Below are positions 24,950-33,580 of a DNA stretch of 64,000 bases, piece after piece. The notes below the pieces were generated by a model. The model was given only the letters and a program-made list of their open reading frames with translations, was not told where the DNA came from and searched no databases. Numbering within the stretch: the stretch's first letter is position 1; every line of letters begins with the position of its first letter. Source of the stretch: JAHBNG01 sp039028975 (GTDB lineage: Bacteria; Chloroflexota; Anaerolineae; Caldilineales; Caldilineaceae); contig JBCCHB010000051.1 of assembly GCA_039028975.1 (NCBI GenBank), positions 1 through 64,000 on the forward strand, given 5' to 3'. The position numbers were made by a program, and so were the translations under genes.

Positions 24950-27166
24950 ATGCATTCCCTTCGCTACTCTTACCGTTTACTGAATTGTGCTATATCCACT
25001 GGCTTCACCACCACCATAGCTGTGGCTCTATTTTGGCATCTTTCTCTTTGGCTCACCATCGTACAAGCTCAGTCACCAACTGGCCTGCTGGAGCAATCTG
25101 ACTGCCTGGCAAATCTTACCCACGGTACAGAAAGAGGCTCATTTCAAATCTTCTGTGGCACAATAACCGTACCAGAATTCCATGCCGACCCAGGCGAACG
25201 GACGATTCGACTACCAGTTATCGTCTTGCGCAATCGAGAAGCTGACAGGGCTTCAGATCCCTTATTCCTTTTGCAAGGGGGGCCAGGCGGTTCCACCATT
25301 GATACCTACGCCCAAGCCGTCTTCTATGGCGTTGCCTTCGCAGGGATGAAGAGAGATATTGTGCTCTTTGATCAGAGGGGTACAAAGAATGCCGATCCTT
25401 CTTTGGACTGTGCACCGGAAGATATAGCCCTGGCCGAACAAACAATTGAGCAACCCCTCTCTGCTGCGGAAGAGTTATCGTACTCAAAAGAAGCGTTTGC
25501 TGACTGTCATGCCCGTCTTGAGGGCCAAGGTATCAATTTTGCTGCCTTCAACAGTCTGGAGAACGCAGCTGATATTGAAGTAATTCGCCAAGTTCTTGGA
25601 TACGGCGCCATTAATGTCTATGGTGTCTCGTATGGCACGCTGCTGGCACTACACTATATGCGCGATTTTCCCAACAGCATACGCAGCGTTATTTTGGATG
25701 CAGTGGTACCCACCCAAATCGCCTTTATCGCCCAAATTGCTCACTCTGGTGATCGGGCCTTCAATGAATTATTCGCGGCCTGTGCAGCCGATAGCGAATG
25801 CAACAGCGCTTATCCCAATCTCGAGCAGACATTCTACGAGCTGGTCGCAGAGCTAGAGGAGAACCCCATGCATGTGCCTGTAGCCGATCCAGAAACTGGA
25901 AAGATCTACCGAGCTTTTTACGATGGGGATCAGCTATTGAGCATGTTTTTTGGTGCACTCTACGCTGACGAGAATATCCCTATTTTGCCGCTCATTATCG
26001 ATATCACCAAAAAGGGAAAGACTCGGTACCTATCTGCTAATTTGGCTTCAAGAGCCTTTGGGCGTAGTTTGGCTACGGGGATGTACAACGCGGTGCTCTG
26101 TACCGAAGATGTGACCATGTTGAGCGCTTTAGTGGGGACAGAAGGAGTGCATCCATCATTTCATGCCAACCGCCAACTGTTGCTGGATGAGCTAATCGCG
26201 GACTGCGAAACGTTAATGCTGCCGCCCCTGCCATCAGTCGTCAATGCTCCTGTGAAGAGCAATCAACCGACCTTAATCCTGAACGGCCAGTTTGATCCGA
26301 TTACACCACCTGCCTTTGGCGCGTTAGCAGCTGAATCATTACCCAACAGCTATTCAGTAACGTTTCCAGCCATCGGACATGGTGCTGCACTCAGTGGAGA
26401 GTGTCCCCAATGGATCATTTACCAGTTCCTTGAGCGACCCAACCGTCCGCCCGATGCAGGTTGTATTGATGCCTTACCACCACTCAACTTTGTGACGCAT
26501 GGGGAGGTGATCTATAGTGGCGTGCCAAATGAGGTGCGTTTTGCTCTTACCCAGGTAATGGAGGGGCGTAACGTCTTTTTGGCCTTTTGGCGGATTACGC
26601 TTATGGCGGGATGCACGCTGCTATTGCTTTCCGCGTGGATTGTCTGGCCACTTGCGTACTTGATCAAGCGCCGTCGGGAGCGGAAGGCTGAACGAGTCCC
26701 TGAAGCGAGGGTACAAGATACCTCTGCTGAATCCGTTTTTCCATCTCTCTCTGAAATCGATGCACTACCTAACTTCGGTCGGACACCTTCACATTCCACT
26801 CCTAAGGAAGCGTTGGTTCAACCGGCTTGGCCATTGACATGGGCTGGCTGGATTCTATTCTTCTGTGGACTTTCGATGTTCTTATTCCTGGTTGGTCTGG
26901 CTGTGGCAATTTACTTTGAATTCTCTGTAACAACAGATCTGATATCGGTAGGGGTGCCACGCATGTTTGCACCGGTTTTTGTCTTGCCATCCCTTATTCT
27001 AATGCTTGCTATAGCGATGGTTATAATCTCAATCTTGTCATGGTGGCGAAGGCATAACTGGTTGTTGTGGCGAAGAATTTACTTTGCTGCATTGACAGTT
27101 GCTGCTATTGTTTATACAAGCGTTCTATTCAGCTTCGGGTTGGTTACATCCATTTATCTTTCATGA
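24950..27166 (+). CDS. Exported TAP-like alpha/beta hydrolase with C-terminal membrane segments
   Basis: The protein is 738 aa. An N-terminal signal/anchor (~15-40) precedes an alpha/beta-hydrolase domain. Its features are the oxyanion region LLQGGPGGS, the nucleophile elbow GVSYGT, acid Asp in LNGQFDPITPP, and His in FPAIGHGAAL. This matches the tripeptidyl-aminopeptidase/proline-iminopeptidase-like family (S33). After ~residue 535, three or four hydrophobic segments (~545-570, ~625-655, ~670-700, ~710-735) add a membrane domain that is unusual for S33 enzymes. It probably cleaves N-terminal residues from peptides outside the membrane. The GH32 gene starts 24 bp downstream, suggesting cotranscription. 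Confidence 0.8.
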   Translation: MHSLRYSYRLLNCAISTGFTTTIAVALFWHLSLWLTIVQAQSPTGLLEQSDCLANLTHGTERGSFQIFCGTITVPEFHADPGERTIRLPVIVLRNREADRASDPLFLLQGGPGGSTIDTYAQAVFYGVAFAGMKRDIVLFDQRGTKNADPSLDCAPEDIALAEQTIEQPLSAAEELSYSKEAFADCHARLEGQGINFAAFNSLENAADIEVIRQVLGYGAINVYGVSYGTLLALHYMRDFPNSIRSVILDAVVPTQIAFIAQIAHSGDRAFNELFAACAADSECNSAYPNLEQTFYELVAELEENPMHVPVADPETGKIYRAFYDGDQLLSMFFGALYADENIPILPLIIDITKKGKTRYLSANLASRAFGRSLATGMYNAVLCTEDVTMLSALVGTEGVHPSFHANRQLLLDELIADCETLMLPPLPSVVNAPVKSNQPTLILNGQFDPITPPAFGALAAESLPNSYSVTFPAIGHGAALSGECPQWIIYQFLERPNRPPDAGCIDALPPLNFVTHGEVIYSGVPNEVRFALTQVMEGRNVFLAFWRITLMAGCTLLLLSAWIVWPLAYLIKRRRERKAERVPEARVQDTSAESVFPSLSEIDALPNFGRTPSHSTPKEALVQPAWPLTWAGWILFFCGLSMFLFLVGLAVAIYFEFSVTTDLISVGVPRMFAPVFVLPSLILMLAIAMVIISILSWWRRHNWLLWRRIYFAALTVAAIVYTSVLFSFGLVTSIYLS

Positions 27167-27189
27167 TATCATGCATATAGGGAGCATCA

Positions 27190-28716
27190 ATGGATAACTT
27201 CAACGATTATTTATTCGACTCTTATGAGATTCGAGAAAAGCTGGTAGCAGACAAATTTCGACCTCGCTATCACTTTTTGCCCCCTGAAGGGCGTTGGAAT
27301 GATCTCAATGGAGCCATCTTTTGGAAGGGGCGCTATCATCTGGGCTATTTGCAAAAGATCACCAATGGCCCCAACGAACTGGATTTTTCAAGCTGGCAGC
27401 ATATCTCTAGCCGAGACCTGCTGCACTGGACCTACCACAAAGCCTCTTTGAGGGAACCACTGGAAGGCAAGAAGGGTGACTACTTCAACAGCGGTGATGC
27501 TATGGAGGGGATGGACGTTCCCACCATCATCACTAACATGCCGCGCAGGGGGATCTGCATCTATCAATGCCACGATGATAACCTAGACGACTGGGTGCCA
27601 CTACCTGAAAATCCGGTCATACCCATCGAGGCTGGCTGGAATCATCTCTCCAAAACCCTGCCCGCCAACGCAAAATACCCTGAGAGCGTTATCTTTGATC
27701 CGAGTGGTTGGAAGGAAGGGGATACCTACTATGCCCTCATTGGTAACAAGAACCACCGTCTAGGCTATGAAGGTGACTCGACGAGCCTATTCAAATCCAA
27801 AGACCTAAAAGAGTGGGCGTATGTAGGACCTTTCTATAAATCTGATCGCAAATGGACCTCCGAAGAGGAGGATTGCGCCTGCTCTGACTTCTTCCCATTT
27901 GGTCAGAAGCACATGCTGCTCATGCATACGCATCGACCCATCAGCAAATGCCAATATTACATCGGGCGCTACGAAAATGAGCGATTCATTCCCGAAATCA
28001 ATGGTCAACTTAGCCACTTGGGCAGTATGCTGGCTGGGCCAGAGACCTTGATCGATGACAAAGGTCGGCGGCTCTTTTGGGGCTGGATCCGTGATGCCCG
28101 AGATGCCGAGGAAGTGGGTTGGAACAGCATCATGACCCTGCCATGGCACTTTTTACCATCGTCAGATAATCGGTTGCAAATCCATCCCGTTGACGAATTG
28201 AAGGCACTACGCTACGATGAAAAGAGGGTGGATGACATCCATCTGCTGCCAAAACAAGAAGTGCGTCTGGACAATTTAGCATCGGACTGTATGGAACTAC
28301 AGCTAACTATCGAACCAGTAGACGCTCAGCAATTTGGTTTGAAACTCCTCTGTTCGCCTGATTGTGAAGAGGAGACGCTGATTACCTTTGACCGACAGTG
28401 CAACGAATTTATCATCGATTTTGAGAATGCCAGCCGGGACAGAAGCTTGGTTTACCCATGCGGACCGGAAACGCTCAAAAGAGGCAATTTGAAGCAGCGC
28501 ATCCCCTATCCGTTAGGCAAAAATCAAGCACTAACGTTAGATATTTTTGTCGACCGATCCGTTCTGGAAATTTTTGTCAACGGGGATATTTGCATCGTGC
28601 AACGGGTCTACCCTATGCGAGAGGATAGTCAGGAGGTTCGTCTCTTTACCAAAGACAGCGCGATGACCGTCTGCAATATTGTAAAGTGGCAGATGGATGC
28701 AACGAATGCTTGGTAA
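27190..28716 (+). CDS. Glycoside hydrolase family 32 (beta-fructosidase-like)
   Basis: The protein is 508 aa, with RBS AGGGAG before the ATG. The GH32 nucleophile motif is RWNDLNG, with Asp at ~38 (family W-M-N-D-P-N-G). FDPSGWKEGDTYYALIG carries the transition-state Asp of the RDP motif, though the Arg is replaced. EDCACSDFFPFG matches the E-C acid/base motif. The C-terminal beta-sandwich is present (LTLDIFVDRSVLEIFVNG). There is no signal peptide, so it is predicted intracellular, acting on sucrose or short fructans. It stands alone, with no PTS or fructose transporter in the window. Confidence 0.85.
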   Translation: MDNFNDYLFDSYEIREKLVADKFRPRYHFLPPEGRWNDLNGAIFWKGRYHLGYLQKITNGPNELDFSSWQHISSRDLLHWTYHKASLREPLEGKKGDYFNSGDAMEGMDVPTIITNMPRRGICIYQCHDDNLDDWVPLPENPVIPIEAGWNHLSKTLPANAKYPESVIFDPSGWKEGDTYYALIGNKNHRLGYEGDSTSLFKSKDLKEWAYVGPFYKSDRKWTSEEEDCACSDFFPFGQKHMLLMHTHRPISKCQYYIGRYENERFIPEINGQLSHLGSMLAGPETLIDDKGRRLFWGWIRDARDAEEVGWNSIMTLPWHFLPSSDNRLQIHPVDELKALRYDEKRVDDIHLLPKQEVRLDNLASDCMELQLTIEPVDAQQFGLKLLCSPDCEEETLITFDRQCNEFIIDFENASRDRSLVYPCGPETLKRGNLKQRIPYPLGKNQALTLDIFVDRSVLEIFVNGDICIVQRVYPMREDSQEVRLFTKDSAMTVCNIVKWQMDATNAW

Positions 28717-28948
28717 CAGCTATACTTGCCACGGGTGGTTTTAGATAGTTGGGGTTACCCATGAGAGGTACGGTAGCAATCTCGGCATAGGCCAGCATAA
28801 GATTCACTGCCGAACGGTTGCGTGACCTATACCAGAATTGCAGGTCGAGCCGTACAGAAAAGCCCGAAGTTATTTCGTTACTTTGCCCAAGTGCAGTATG
28901 GTTAATGGCCAATCGGCTGCAATTACCCTTTAAATTTGGAGAATTTAC

Positions 28949-30532
28949 ATGACAGCATACGATGTAATCATCGCCGGTGGCGGTCACAATGGATTGGCCT
29001 GTGGTGCAATCCTGGCGCGAGCAGGTCTCTCTGTATTGGTCACCGAGCGCAACCCGTGGCTGGGTGGCTGCGTGATTACGCGTGAAGTAACCCTGCCCGG
29101 CTTCAAACACGACATGTACGGCTCTTCCCACGTCTGGATTCATCTGAATCAGGACTTTAAAGAGCTTCTGCCGGAATTAGAGGCCAATGGACTGAAATAT
29201 ATTTGGGCAGAGGATCATATCACAGGCCATCCCAACCACGAGGGGCCAGGCATGATCGTCTACAAGGACATCAACAAGACCTGCGCCAGCATTGCCCAAT
29301 ATTCGGAGCCGGACGCCCGCCGCTTCCGCGAAATCTACGATGGCTTTTTGGAAATCAAGAACGGTATCATCTCCAACATGTTCAATCCGCCCACACCACC
29401 GGGGATGCTCGAATCGGTTATGGTAAATAGCAAAGAGGGGCTGGAGATGTTGCGCAACTATCGCCTCAGCCCTAAGGCATTTACGACTGAGAACTTTGAG
29501 AATCCTCACGTGCAGGCCATGATTCTTGGCTGGGCCATGGCTCCCCAACTTTGGCCTCACCAAGAGGGTGGGGGACAATCCTTCTATGTAATGATTCCAG
29601 CTATTCACTACTTTGGTGAGTCGATTCCCCAGGGGGGGAGCATCGAGTTACCCAATGCACTTGCACGGTATATAGAGGTCCGCGGCGGCACTGTATTGAC
29701 TGAGGCTACCGTGGCCAAATTCACCGTCCAAAACAACGAATGTACTGGCCTGGAGTTAACTGATGGTCGCAAATTTACCGCGAATCGTGGTGTCGTCACC
29801 AGCCTAGATCCCAAGCAGTCATTCTTGCGTTTGGTAGAGCCAGGTATCTTGGATGAAGGCTTTTTACGCATGGTGAAGAATTACCGCTTTGGTAAGGTGA
29901 GCATCGTACGCGCCCACTATGCACTTAATGAAGCCCCAGAATTTAAGAATGGCGACGAAATGTCCAAGACGCCCTTCCAGCGCATCTTCGGTTCCATGGA
30001 TGACATTGAGAAGCAGTACGCGGATATCTCGCTAGATATCCCGCCCGATAATCCCTTCCTCTGGTCTGCCTGTTGGACCAAGAAAGATCCCACTCGCGCA
30101 CCCGATGGCAAGCATACCTTGATCGTGGACACCTTTGTCTCCAATAAGCTGCCAGGCCGCAATAAGTGGACTGACGCGCTGGCCAAACAGTATGTCGACA
30201 ATGTGATCCTGCCCAAGTTCCGCGAATACACCTCCAATATGAGTGACTCAAATATCCTTGGGGAGTACGTAGACCACGCGGAGACACTGGCGCGCGACAA
30301 CTGGTCCTTGGTTGATGGAACGACCACCGGTGGCGAACGCATTATGGCCCAAAGTGGATTTTTCCGACCCTTCCCTGGCTACTCCCAGTATCGCTCGCCC
30401 ATTAACAAGCTCTGGATGACAGGCCCGTCTACTCATCCTGGTGCTGCCATCACGGCCATGGGGACGGTGACGGCCAAAGAGATGTTGGAGGAGTGGGGAC
30501 TGTTGGAGGATGAAGATGAGTTTGATTTTTAG
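28949..30532 (+). CDS. FAD-dependent phytoene-desaturase-like oxidoreductase
   Basis: The protein is 527 aa, with RBS TGGAG upstream. The N-terminal dinucleotide-binding motif is VIIAGGGHNGLACGAILARAG, followed by ERNPWLGG. The C-terminal FAD-binding signature is LWMTGPSTHPGAAITAMGTVTAKEM. The family includes carotenoid desaturases/isomerases and the poorly characterised mammalian PYROXD2-like group, which this sequence resembles in length. No carotenoid genes surround it, so a carotenoid role is not supported by context. The 232 bp upstream hold no gene. Confidence 0.85.
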   Translation: MTAYDVIIAGGGHNGLACGAILARAGLSVLVTERNPWLGGCVITREVTLPGFKHDMYGSSHVWIHLNQDFKELLPELEANGLKYIWAEDHITGHPNHEGPGMIVYKDINKTCASIAQYSEPDARRFREIYDGFLEIKNGIISNMFNPPTPPGMLESVMVNSKEGLEMLRNYRLSPKAFTTENFENPHVQAMILGWAMAPQLWPHQEGGGQSFYVMIPAIHYFGESIPQGGSIELPNALARYIEVRGGTVLTEATVAKFTVQNNECTGLELTDGRKFTANRGVVTSLDPKQSFLRLVEPGILDEGFLRMVKNYRFGKVSIVRAHYALNEAPEFKNGDEMSKTPFQRIFGSMDDIEKQYADISLDIPPDNPFLWSACWTKKDPTRAPDGKHTLIVDTFVSNKLPGRNKWTDALAKQYVDNVILPKFREYTSNMSDSNILGEYVDHAETLARDNWSLVDGTTTGGERIMAQSGFFRPFPGYSQYRSPINKLWMTGPSTHPGAAITAMGTVTAKEMLEEWGLLEDEDEFDF

Positions 30533-30644
30533 AGAATTGCTCAATAGACATTCCAGAGTAATTCGTTTTGACAATGCCAATTCATCGATTAAAAATATGC
30601 TTGTATTCTAGCAGAATACCGAGTAGAATAAGCACTAGAGATGT

Positions 30645-30679
30645 TATACTGCGGTCGTTTTCAAACGGAGCTGAGTATA
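30645..30679. repeat. Dispersed palindromic repeat A, copy 2
   Basis: This is an imperfect inverted repeat. The left half is TATACTGCGGTCGTTTT, and the right half is its relaxed complement ending CTGAGTATA. It ends 25 bp before the Uma2 start codon, and its last bases form a TATAAT box. Confidence 0.75.
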
Positions 30680-30681
30680 AT
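30676..30681 (+). promoter_or_regulatory. -10 box (TATAAT) formed by repeat A upstream of Uma2 gene
   Basis: A perfect TATAAT overlaps the right end of palindromic repeat A, 23 bp before the ATG at 30705. No strong -35 is visible at 16-18 bp. Confidence 0.5.
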
Positions 30682-30704
30682 TGAACGAATGAGACAAACG
30701 ATTT

Positions 30705-31319
30705 ATGACAACACCCACATTAATTCAAGATGATATTCGGTTAACGTTACCAGGTGATTCAGATTCCTGGCCTTTACAAGGTGCATGGCGTTACGCGGAC
30801 TATGAACGCTTGCCCAATGATGGGCGGCGTTATGAGATTATTGAGGGGGTTCTTTTTGTGGCCAATGCACCGAGCTATGAACATCAGTTTACCTCTGGCG
30901 AGATATCTTTTCATCTACAGGTTTTTGTGAAGCAGAACAATTTAGGTGTCGTGGTTAGCGCACCTTTTGAGGTTCACCTTGCGGCCTCTATCCGTCCAGT
31001 TCAACCAGACATTCTTTTTATCCATCGTGAGCAATTGCCGAACGCCAGCATTCAATTTTTTGATGGTGTTCCAAATTTGATTGTCGAAGTGATTTCACCT
31101 AGTTCAATACGTCGAGATCGGAACGTCAAATTCGACCAGTATGAACAAGCTGGCGTGGCAGAATACTGGCTCGCTGACCCCAAAACGCGTTCCGTTGAAG
31201 TCTACACGCTGTCAGCAGGAGGTGAATATGCGTTGCTGGGGCAATATACTGAGGATGAAGAGATAACATCAAATGTGCTAGAAGGATTGACGATTGTGAC
31301 CAGCCAGCTATTTGTGTAG
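30705..31319 (+). CDS. Uma2-family PD-(D/E)XK endonuclease-like protein
   Basis: The protein is 204 aa. The Uma2/DUF820 core is present: RRYEIIEGVLFVA (Glu), VQPDILFIHRE (Asp), LIVEVISPSS (Glu-Val), and YEQAGVAEYWLADP. The family has the restriction-endonuclease fold and is abundant in Chloroflexota and Cyanobacteria. Its cellular role is not established. No Shine-Dalgarno is evident and the predicted leader is only ~17 nt. Its promoter appears to come from repeat A. A second Uma2 gene lies at 50678-51358. Confidence 0.85.
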   Translation: MTTPTLIQDDIRLTLPGDSDSWPLQGAWRYADYERLPNDGRRYEIIEGVLFVANAPSYEHQFTSGEISFHLQVFVKQNNLGVVVSAPFEVHLAASIRPVQPDILFIHREQLPNASIQFFDGVPNLIVEVISPSSIRRDRNVKFDQYEQAGVAEYWLADPKTRSVEVYTLSAGGEYALLGQYTEDEEITSNVLEGLTIVTSQLFV

Positions 31320-31420
31320 CATCGGGGATATGTTTTAGACGGAAATCCTGTATCTACTGAGACTATCCCTCCCCCTTTGTACATCAGCAGTAACAATTTA
31401 GACTCTAGCAGGGATTTCTC

Positions 31421-31452
31421 AGATTTCACAGATGAATGAATCTGTGAAATCT
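31421..31452. terminator. Perfect 13-bp hairpin after Uma2 gene
   Basis: AGATTTCACAGAT pairs with ATCTGTGAAATCT around a 6-nt loop, about 100 bp after the Uma2 stop. There is no U-tract, so it is a terminator or processed RNA stem candidate. Confidence 0.45.
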
Positions 31453-31618
31453 ATGCAATCGTTATACTCAGTAGCTCGCAATGGGTCAATCTATGGCATT
31501 TCGCGCCCAGAGGGCCCCGAGGGAGAAATCTGAAATTTAGCCGAGCGGAAGATTTCTCGTCGTCCCTCCTCGAAATGACACGGGTGCACAGTTGCGATCT
31601 ACTGATACTCCCTCTAAA

Positions 31619-31684
31619 GCTGATTAATAACCACCAGCAATACAAAAATCAGCTGATTAATAACCACCAGCAATACAAAAATCA
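31619..31684 (+). repeat. Perfect 33-bp tandem duplication
   Basis: The unit begins GCTGATTAATAACC and is present twice without mismatch at 31619-31651 and 31652-31684. Confidence 0.9.
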
Positions 31685-31712
31685 GTAGAGGATGTGTTGC
31701 ATCTGTAACCAA

Positions 31713-31781
31713 GCGCACTGTCAATGAGAGATTCTTCGGTTCTGTCGCAAGCGACCATAGCTGAACAGAATGACAGTGCGC
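31713..31781. repeat. Inverted repeat / hairpin upstream of nitrilase gene
   Basis: GCGCACTGTCA (31713-31723) is the exact complement of TGACAGTGCGC (31771-31781). The intervening ~47 bp contain a smaller GTCGCAAGCGAC palindrome near 31744. The block ends 29 bp before the nitrilase start, and resembles dispersed palindromic elements. Confidence 0.6.
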
Positions 31782-31809
31782 ACTACTGATAATTCATCCG
31801 GAGAGCATT

Positions 31810-32961
31810 GTGTCCAATAAGATCGAAAAATATACCGCCCTTGTCATCCAACCAGAAGTCAACGTTGCCCGAGACAAAAATGATATCCAGCAGAATCTAG
31901 AGCGTGCCTGTCACCTCATCGATTTCGGCGTAGGGTACTTCTACGAACGGCCAGTGCGCCTGGTCGTCTTTCCCGAGTACTTCCTTCAGGGCGTCACTAC
32001 ACCAGGTAAAGGGGAAGATAGCCTCAAAGAGTTCATGAAGAAATCCATCACCATTCCTGGCCCTGAGCTGGATGTGCTGGGCCAGAAAGCCAAGGAGTAT
32101 GGACTTTATATTGCTGGTGGCGGTGTAGTAGAGCAAGTCAAGGAGTTCCCCGACCGCTGGTTCAACACGGCTTTTATCATTGGGCCCGACGGCAATGTGG
32201 CCTTGCGCTATCACAAATGGCACATCCCCGCCTCGATTGGTTTAGGTACCAGCCCCCATGACATGCTAGATGCCTATGGTGAAGTCTTTGGCACAGACAT
32301 CAAAGATCTCTTCCCAGTTATCGACACCGAGATTGGCAAGTTGGGCACTATGACATGCCACGACGGCGCAACCCCCGAAGTGTCACGTGCCCTGGCTTTT
32401 AACGGTGCCGAAGTCATCTGTCATCCGGGAGCCATTCAAGAAGTGGAGGGAGTCAGCCAGCCGTGGGATTTTTGGCGCTTTACCCGCCGCACCCGTGCCC
32501 ATGACAATATGTGCTATCTGCTCTGCTCGAATTGGGGCAAGGTCAACTATGCATACTACCCCAAAGCCTTCTGCCCTGGCAACTCCATGATCATCGACTA
32601 CACCGGCATGATGCTTCGTGAGGCACCTTATCCAGAAGAGCAGATTATCGCCGCTACCATCGACATTGAGGCACTGCGTGATCATCGCACCATTGCCAAT
32701 CACAACATGTGGATCGACGTGCGCACAGAGGGCTTCAAGCAGATCTACGAGGAGCCAATCTACCCGCCCAACCAGTTCCCACCTGGCAACCCACCCAAGA
32801 CCCTATCCGACAAGATGGCCGGGGCCAAGCAGGTCTACCGGACACTCTATGAACGAGGGCAGTTTACCCCGCCCCACCCTTATACAGTCGATGAGATGCC
32901 AGAGTTGTTTGAAAAGCGGGTGCGGTATGCCCAGGAGACAGGTCGGTTAAGGAAGGAGTGA
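31810..32961 (+). CDS. Carbon-nitrogen hydrolase (nitrilase superfamily)
   Basis: The protein is 383 aa from GTG at 31810, supported by GGAGAG 6 bp upstream. The catalytic triad is clear: Glu56 in VVFPEYFLQ, Lys136 in RYHKWHIP, and Cys183 in TMTCHDGATPE. This is an amidase/carbamoylase-type member (N-carbamoyl or aliphatic amide hydrolysis, CHDG in place of CYD). The C-terminal extension (~300-383) is longer than the minimal domain. It overlaps or abuts a small gene, so an operon is likely. The neighbouring relics of an LLM oxidoreductase and peptide permease suggest a once larger nitrogen-scavenging cluster (inference). Confidence 0.85.
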   Translation: MSNKIEKYTALVIQPEVNVARDKNDIQQNLERACHLIDFGVGYFYERPVRLVVFPEYFLQGVTTPGKGEDSLKEFMKKSITIPGPELDVLGQKAKEYGLYIAGGGVVEQVKEFPDRWFNTAFIIGPDGNVALRYHKWHIPASIGLGTSPHDMLDAYGEVFGTDIKDLFPVIDTEIGKLGTMTCHDGATPEVSRALAFNGAEVICHPGAIQEVEGVSQPWDFWRFTRRTRAHDNMCYLLCSNWGKVNYAYYPKAFCPGNSMIIDYTGMMLREAPYPEEQIIAATIDIEALRDHRTIANHNMWIDVRTEGFKQIYEEPIYPPNQFPPGNPPKTLSDKMAGAKQVYRTLYERGQFTPPHPYTVDEMPELFEKRVRYAQETGRLRKE

Positions 32962-32966
32962 GCACT

Positions 32967-33245
32967 ATGAAAGTCGTCTCTAAACTCGTCAAAATGGACT
33001 TTGCTGTCGGCAAAATCGAACGCAAAGACCAATATATCATCATCACCAGCGACCCCGAACGTTCGACCATTGAGACTAAGGTGCGCCTCTCTCCAGAAGA
33101 TGCTTGGGATATGGTGAAGGCTGGGTTGAACTGGCCTACGATTTCGTATGTTTTGTCTCTGCCATTTCTGATTCGCAAGGCTAAGCAGACTAAGGCTAAG
33201 CAAGCTATGGCTAATCAGACCAAAGCAGAGGAAGTGCAAACCTGA
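32967..33245 (+). CDS. Small conserved-looking protein of unknown function
   Basis: The protein is 92 aa from ATG at 32967, with RBS GGAAGGAG 8 bp upstream. A GTG at 32958 would add three residues and overlap the nitrilase stop. The first ~60 residues are an alpha/beta mix (VSKLVKMDFAVGKIERKDQYIIITSDPE, LSPEDAWDMVKAGLNWPTISYVL). The C-terminal ~25 residues are a Lys/Ala/Gln-rich charged tail (KAKQTKAKQAMANQTKAEE). No family is recognised. Coupling to the nitrilase upstream, and to an LLM remnant whose ATG overlaps its stop, suggests it belongs to the same former operon. Confidence 0.6.
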   Translation: MKVVSKLVKMDFAVGKIERKDQYIIITSDPERSTIETKVRLSPEDAWDMVKAGLNWPTISYVLSLPFLIRKAKQTKAKQAMANQTKAEEVQT

Positions 33246-33301
33246 TGGAAATCTGTCTAACCGTCGAAGGCCAACGAGGCCTCACCTGGCCGCGCTAGCT
33301 C
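33245..33301 (+). pseudogene. N-terminal remnant of an LLM-class flavin oxidoreductase
   Basis: The ATG overlaps the preceding stop. The reading frame gives MEICLTVEGQRGLTWPR, typical of the LLM family N-terminus, then stops. The rest of the enzyme is gone. Confidence 0.5.
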
Positions 33302-33495
33302 AGCAACGCATTGTGTCATGGCGGCGTTTCGGGCTGGACGAACCGATCTATGTCCAGTATGGGAAACATCTCTACAACTGACTGACCTTTAACATGGGCT
33401 ACTCGCTCTCATTCTTCCCCAGCCGGGTGGATACACTGGTGGCTCGCGCTATGGCGTTACGAGCACAACTGAAAGATGATAGTGACAAATCTTAG
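33302..33495 (+). pseudogene. Fragment of a DppB/OppB-like peptide ABC transporter permease
   Basis: In one frame the translation gives WRRFGLDEPIYVQYGKHLYN, a stop, then LTFNMGYSLSFFPSRVDTL and VARAM. This matches the N-terminal periplasmic segment of oligopeptide permeases (YGKYL ... G.SLSF ... V..L). It is fused directly to the LLM relic and lacks all downstream membrane segments. It is a deletion scar between two formerly separate genes. Confidence 0.5.
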
Positions 33496-33506
33496 ATAAT
33501 AGCTTT

Positions 33507-33536
33507 TTGTTTACTAAACTGTTTAATGGGTATACT
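33507..33536 (+). promoter_or_regulatory. Candidate sigma-70 promoter before the AAA gene
   Basis: TTGTTT (33507-33512) and TATACT (33531-33536) are separated by 18 bp. A TATAAT also lies at 33540-33545. The gene start is at 33581. Confidence 0.4.
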
Positions 33537-33580
33537 TATTATAATTGTATCCATTAAATCTCTGAGGAAGAGGCAAGCTC

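Larger units (their letters stand above)
31320..31809. other. Repeat-rich intergenic region (490 bp)
   Basis: No gene is seen. It holds, in order, a perfect 13-bp-stem hairpin (31421-31452), a GTTGCGATCTACTG dispersed motif, a perfect 33-bp tandem duplication (31619-31684), and an 11-bp inverted repeat (31713-31723 with 31771-31781). The GGAGAG RBS of the nitrilase lies at its right end. Confidence 0.7.

Noticed and set aside
14292..30532. Classical polysaccharide utilisation locus
   Set aside because: Sulfatase and GH32 are scattered and not co-operonic, and no SusCD-like or sugar ABC transporter genes accompany them.
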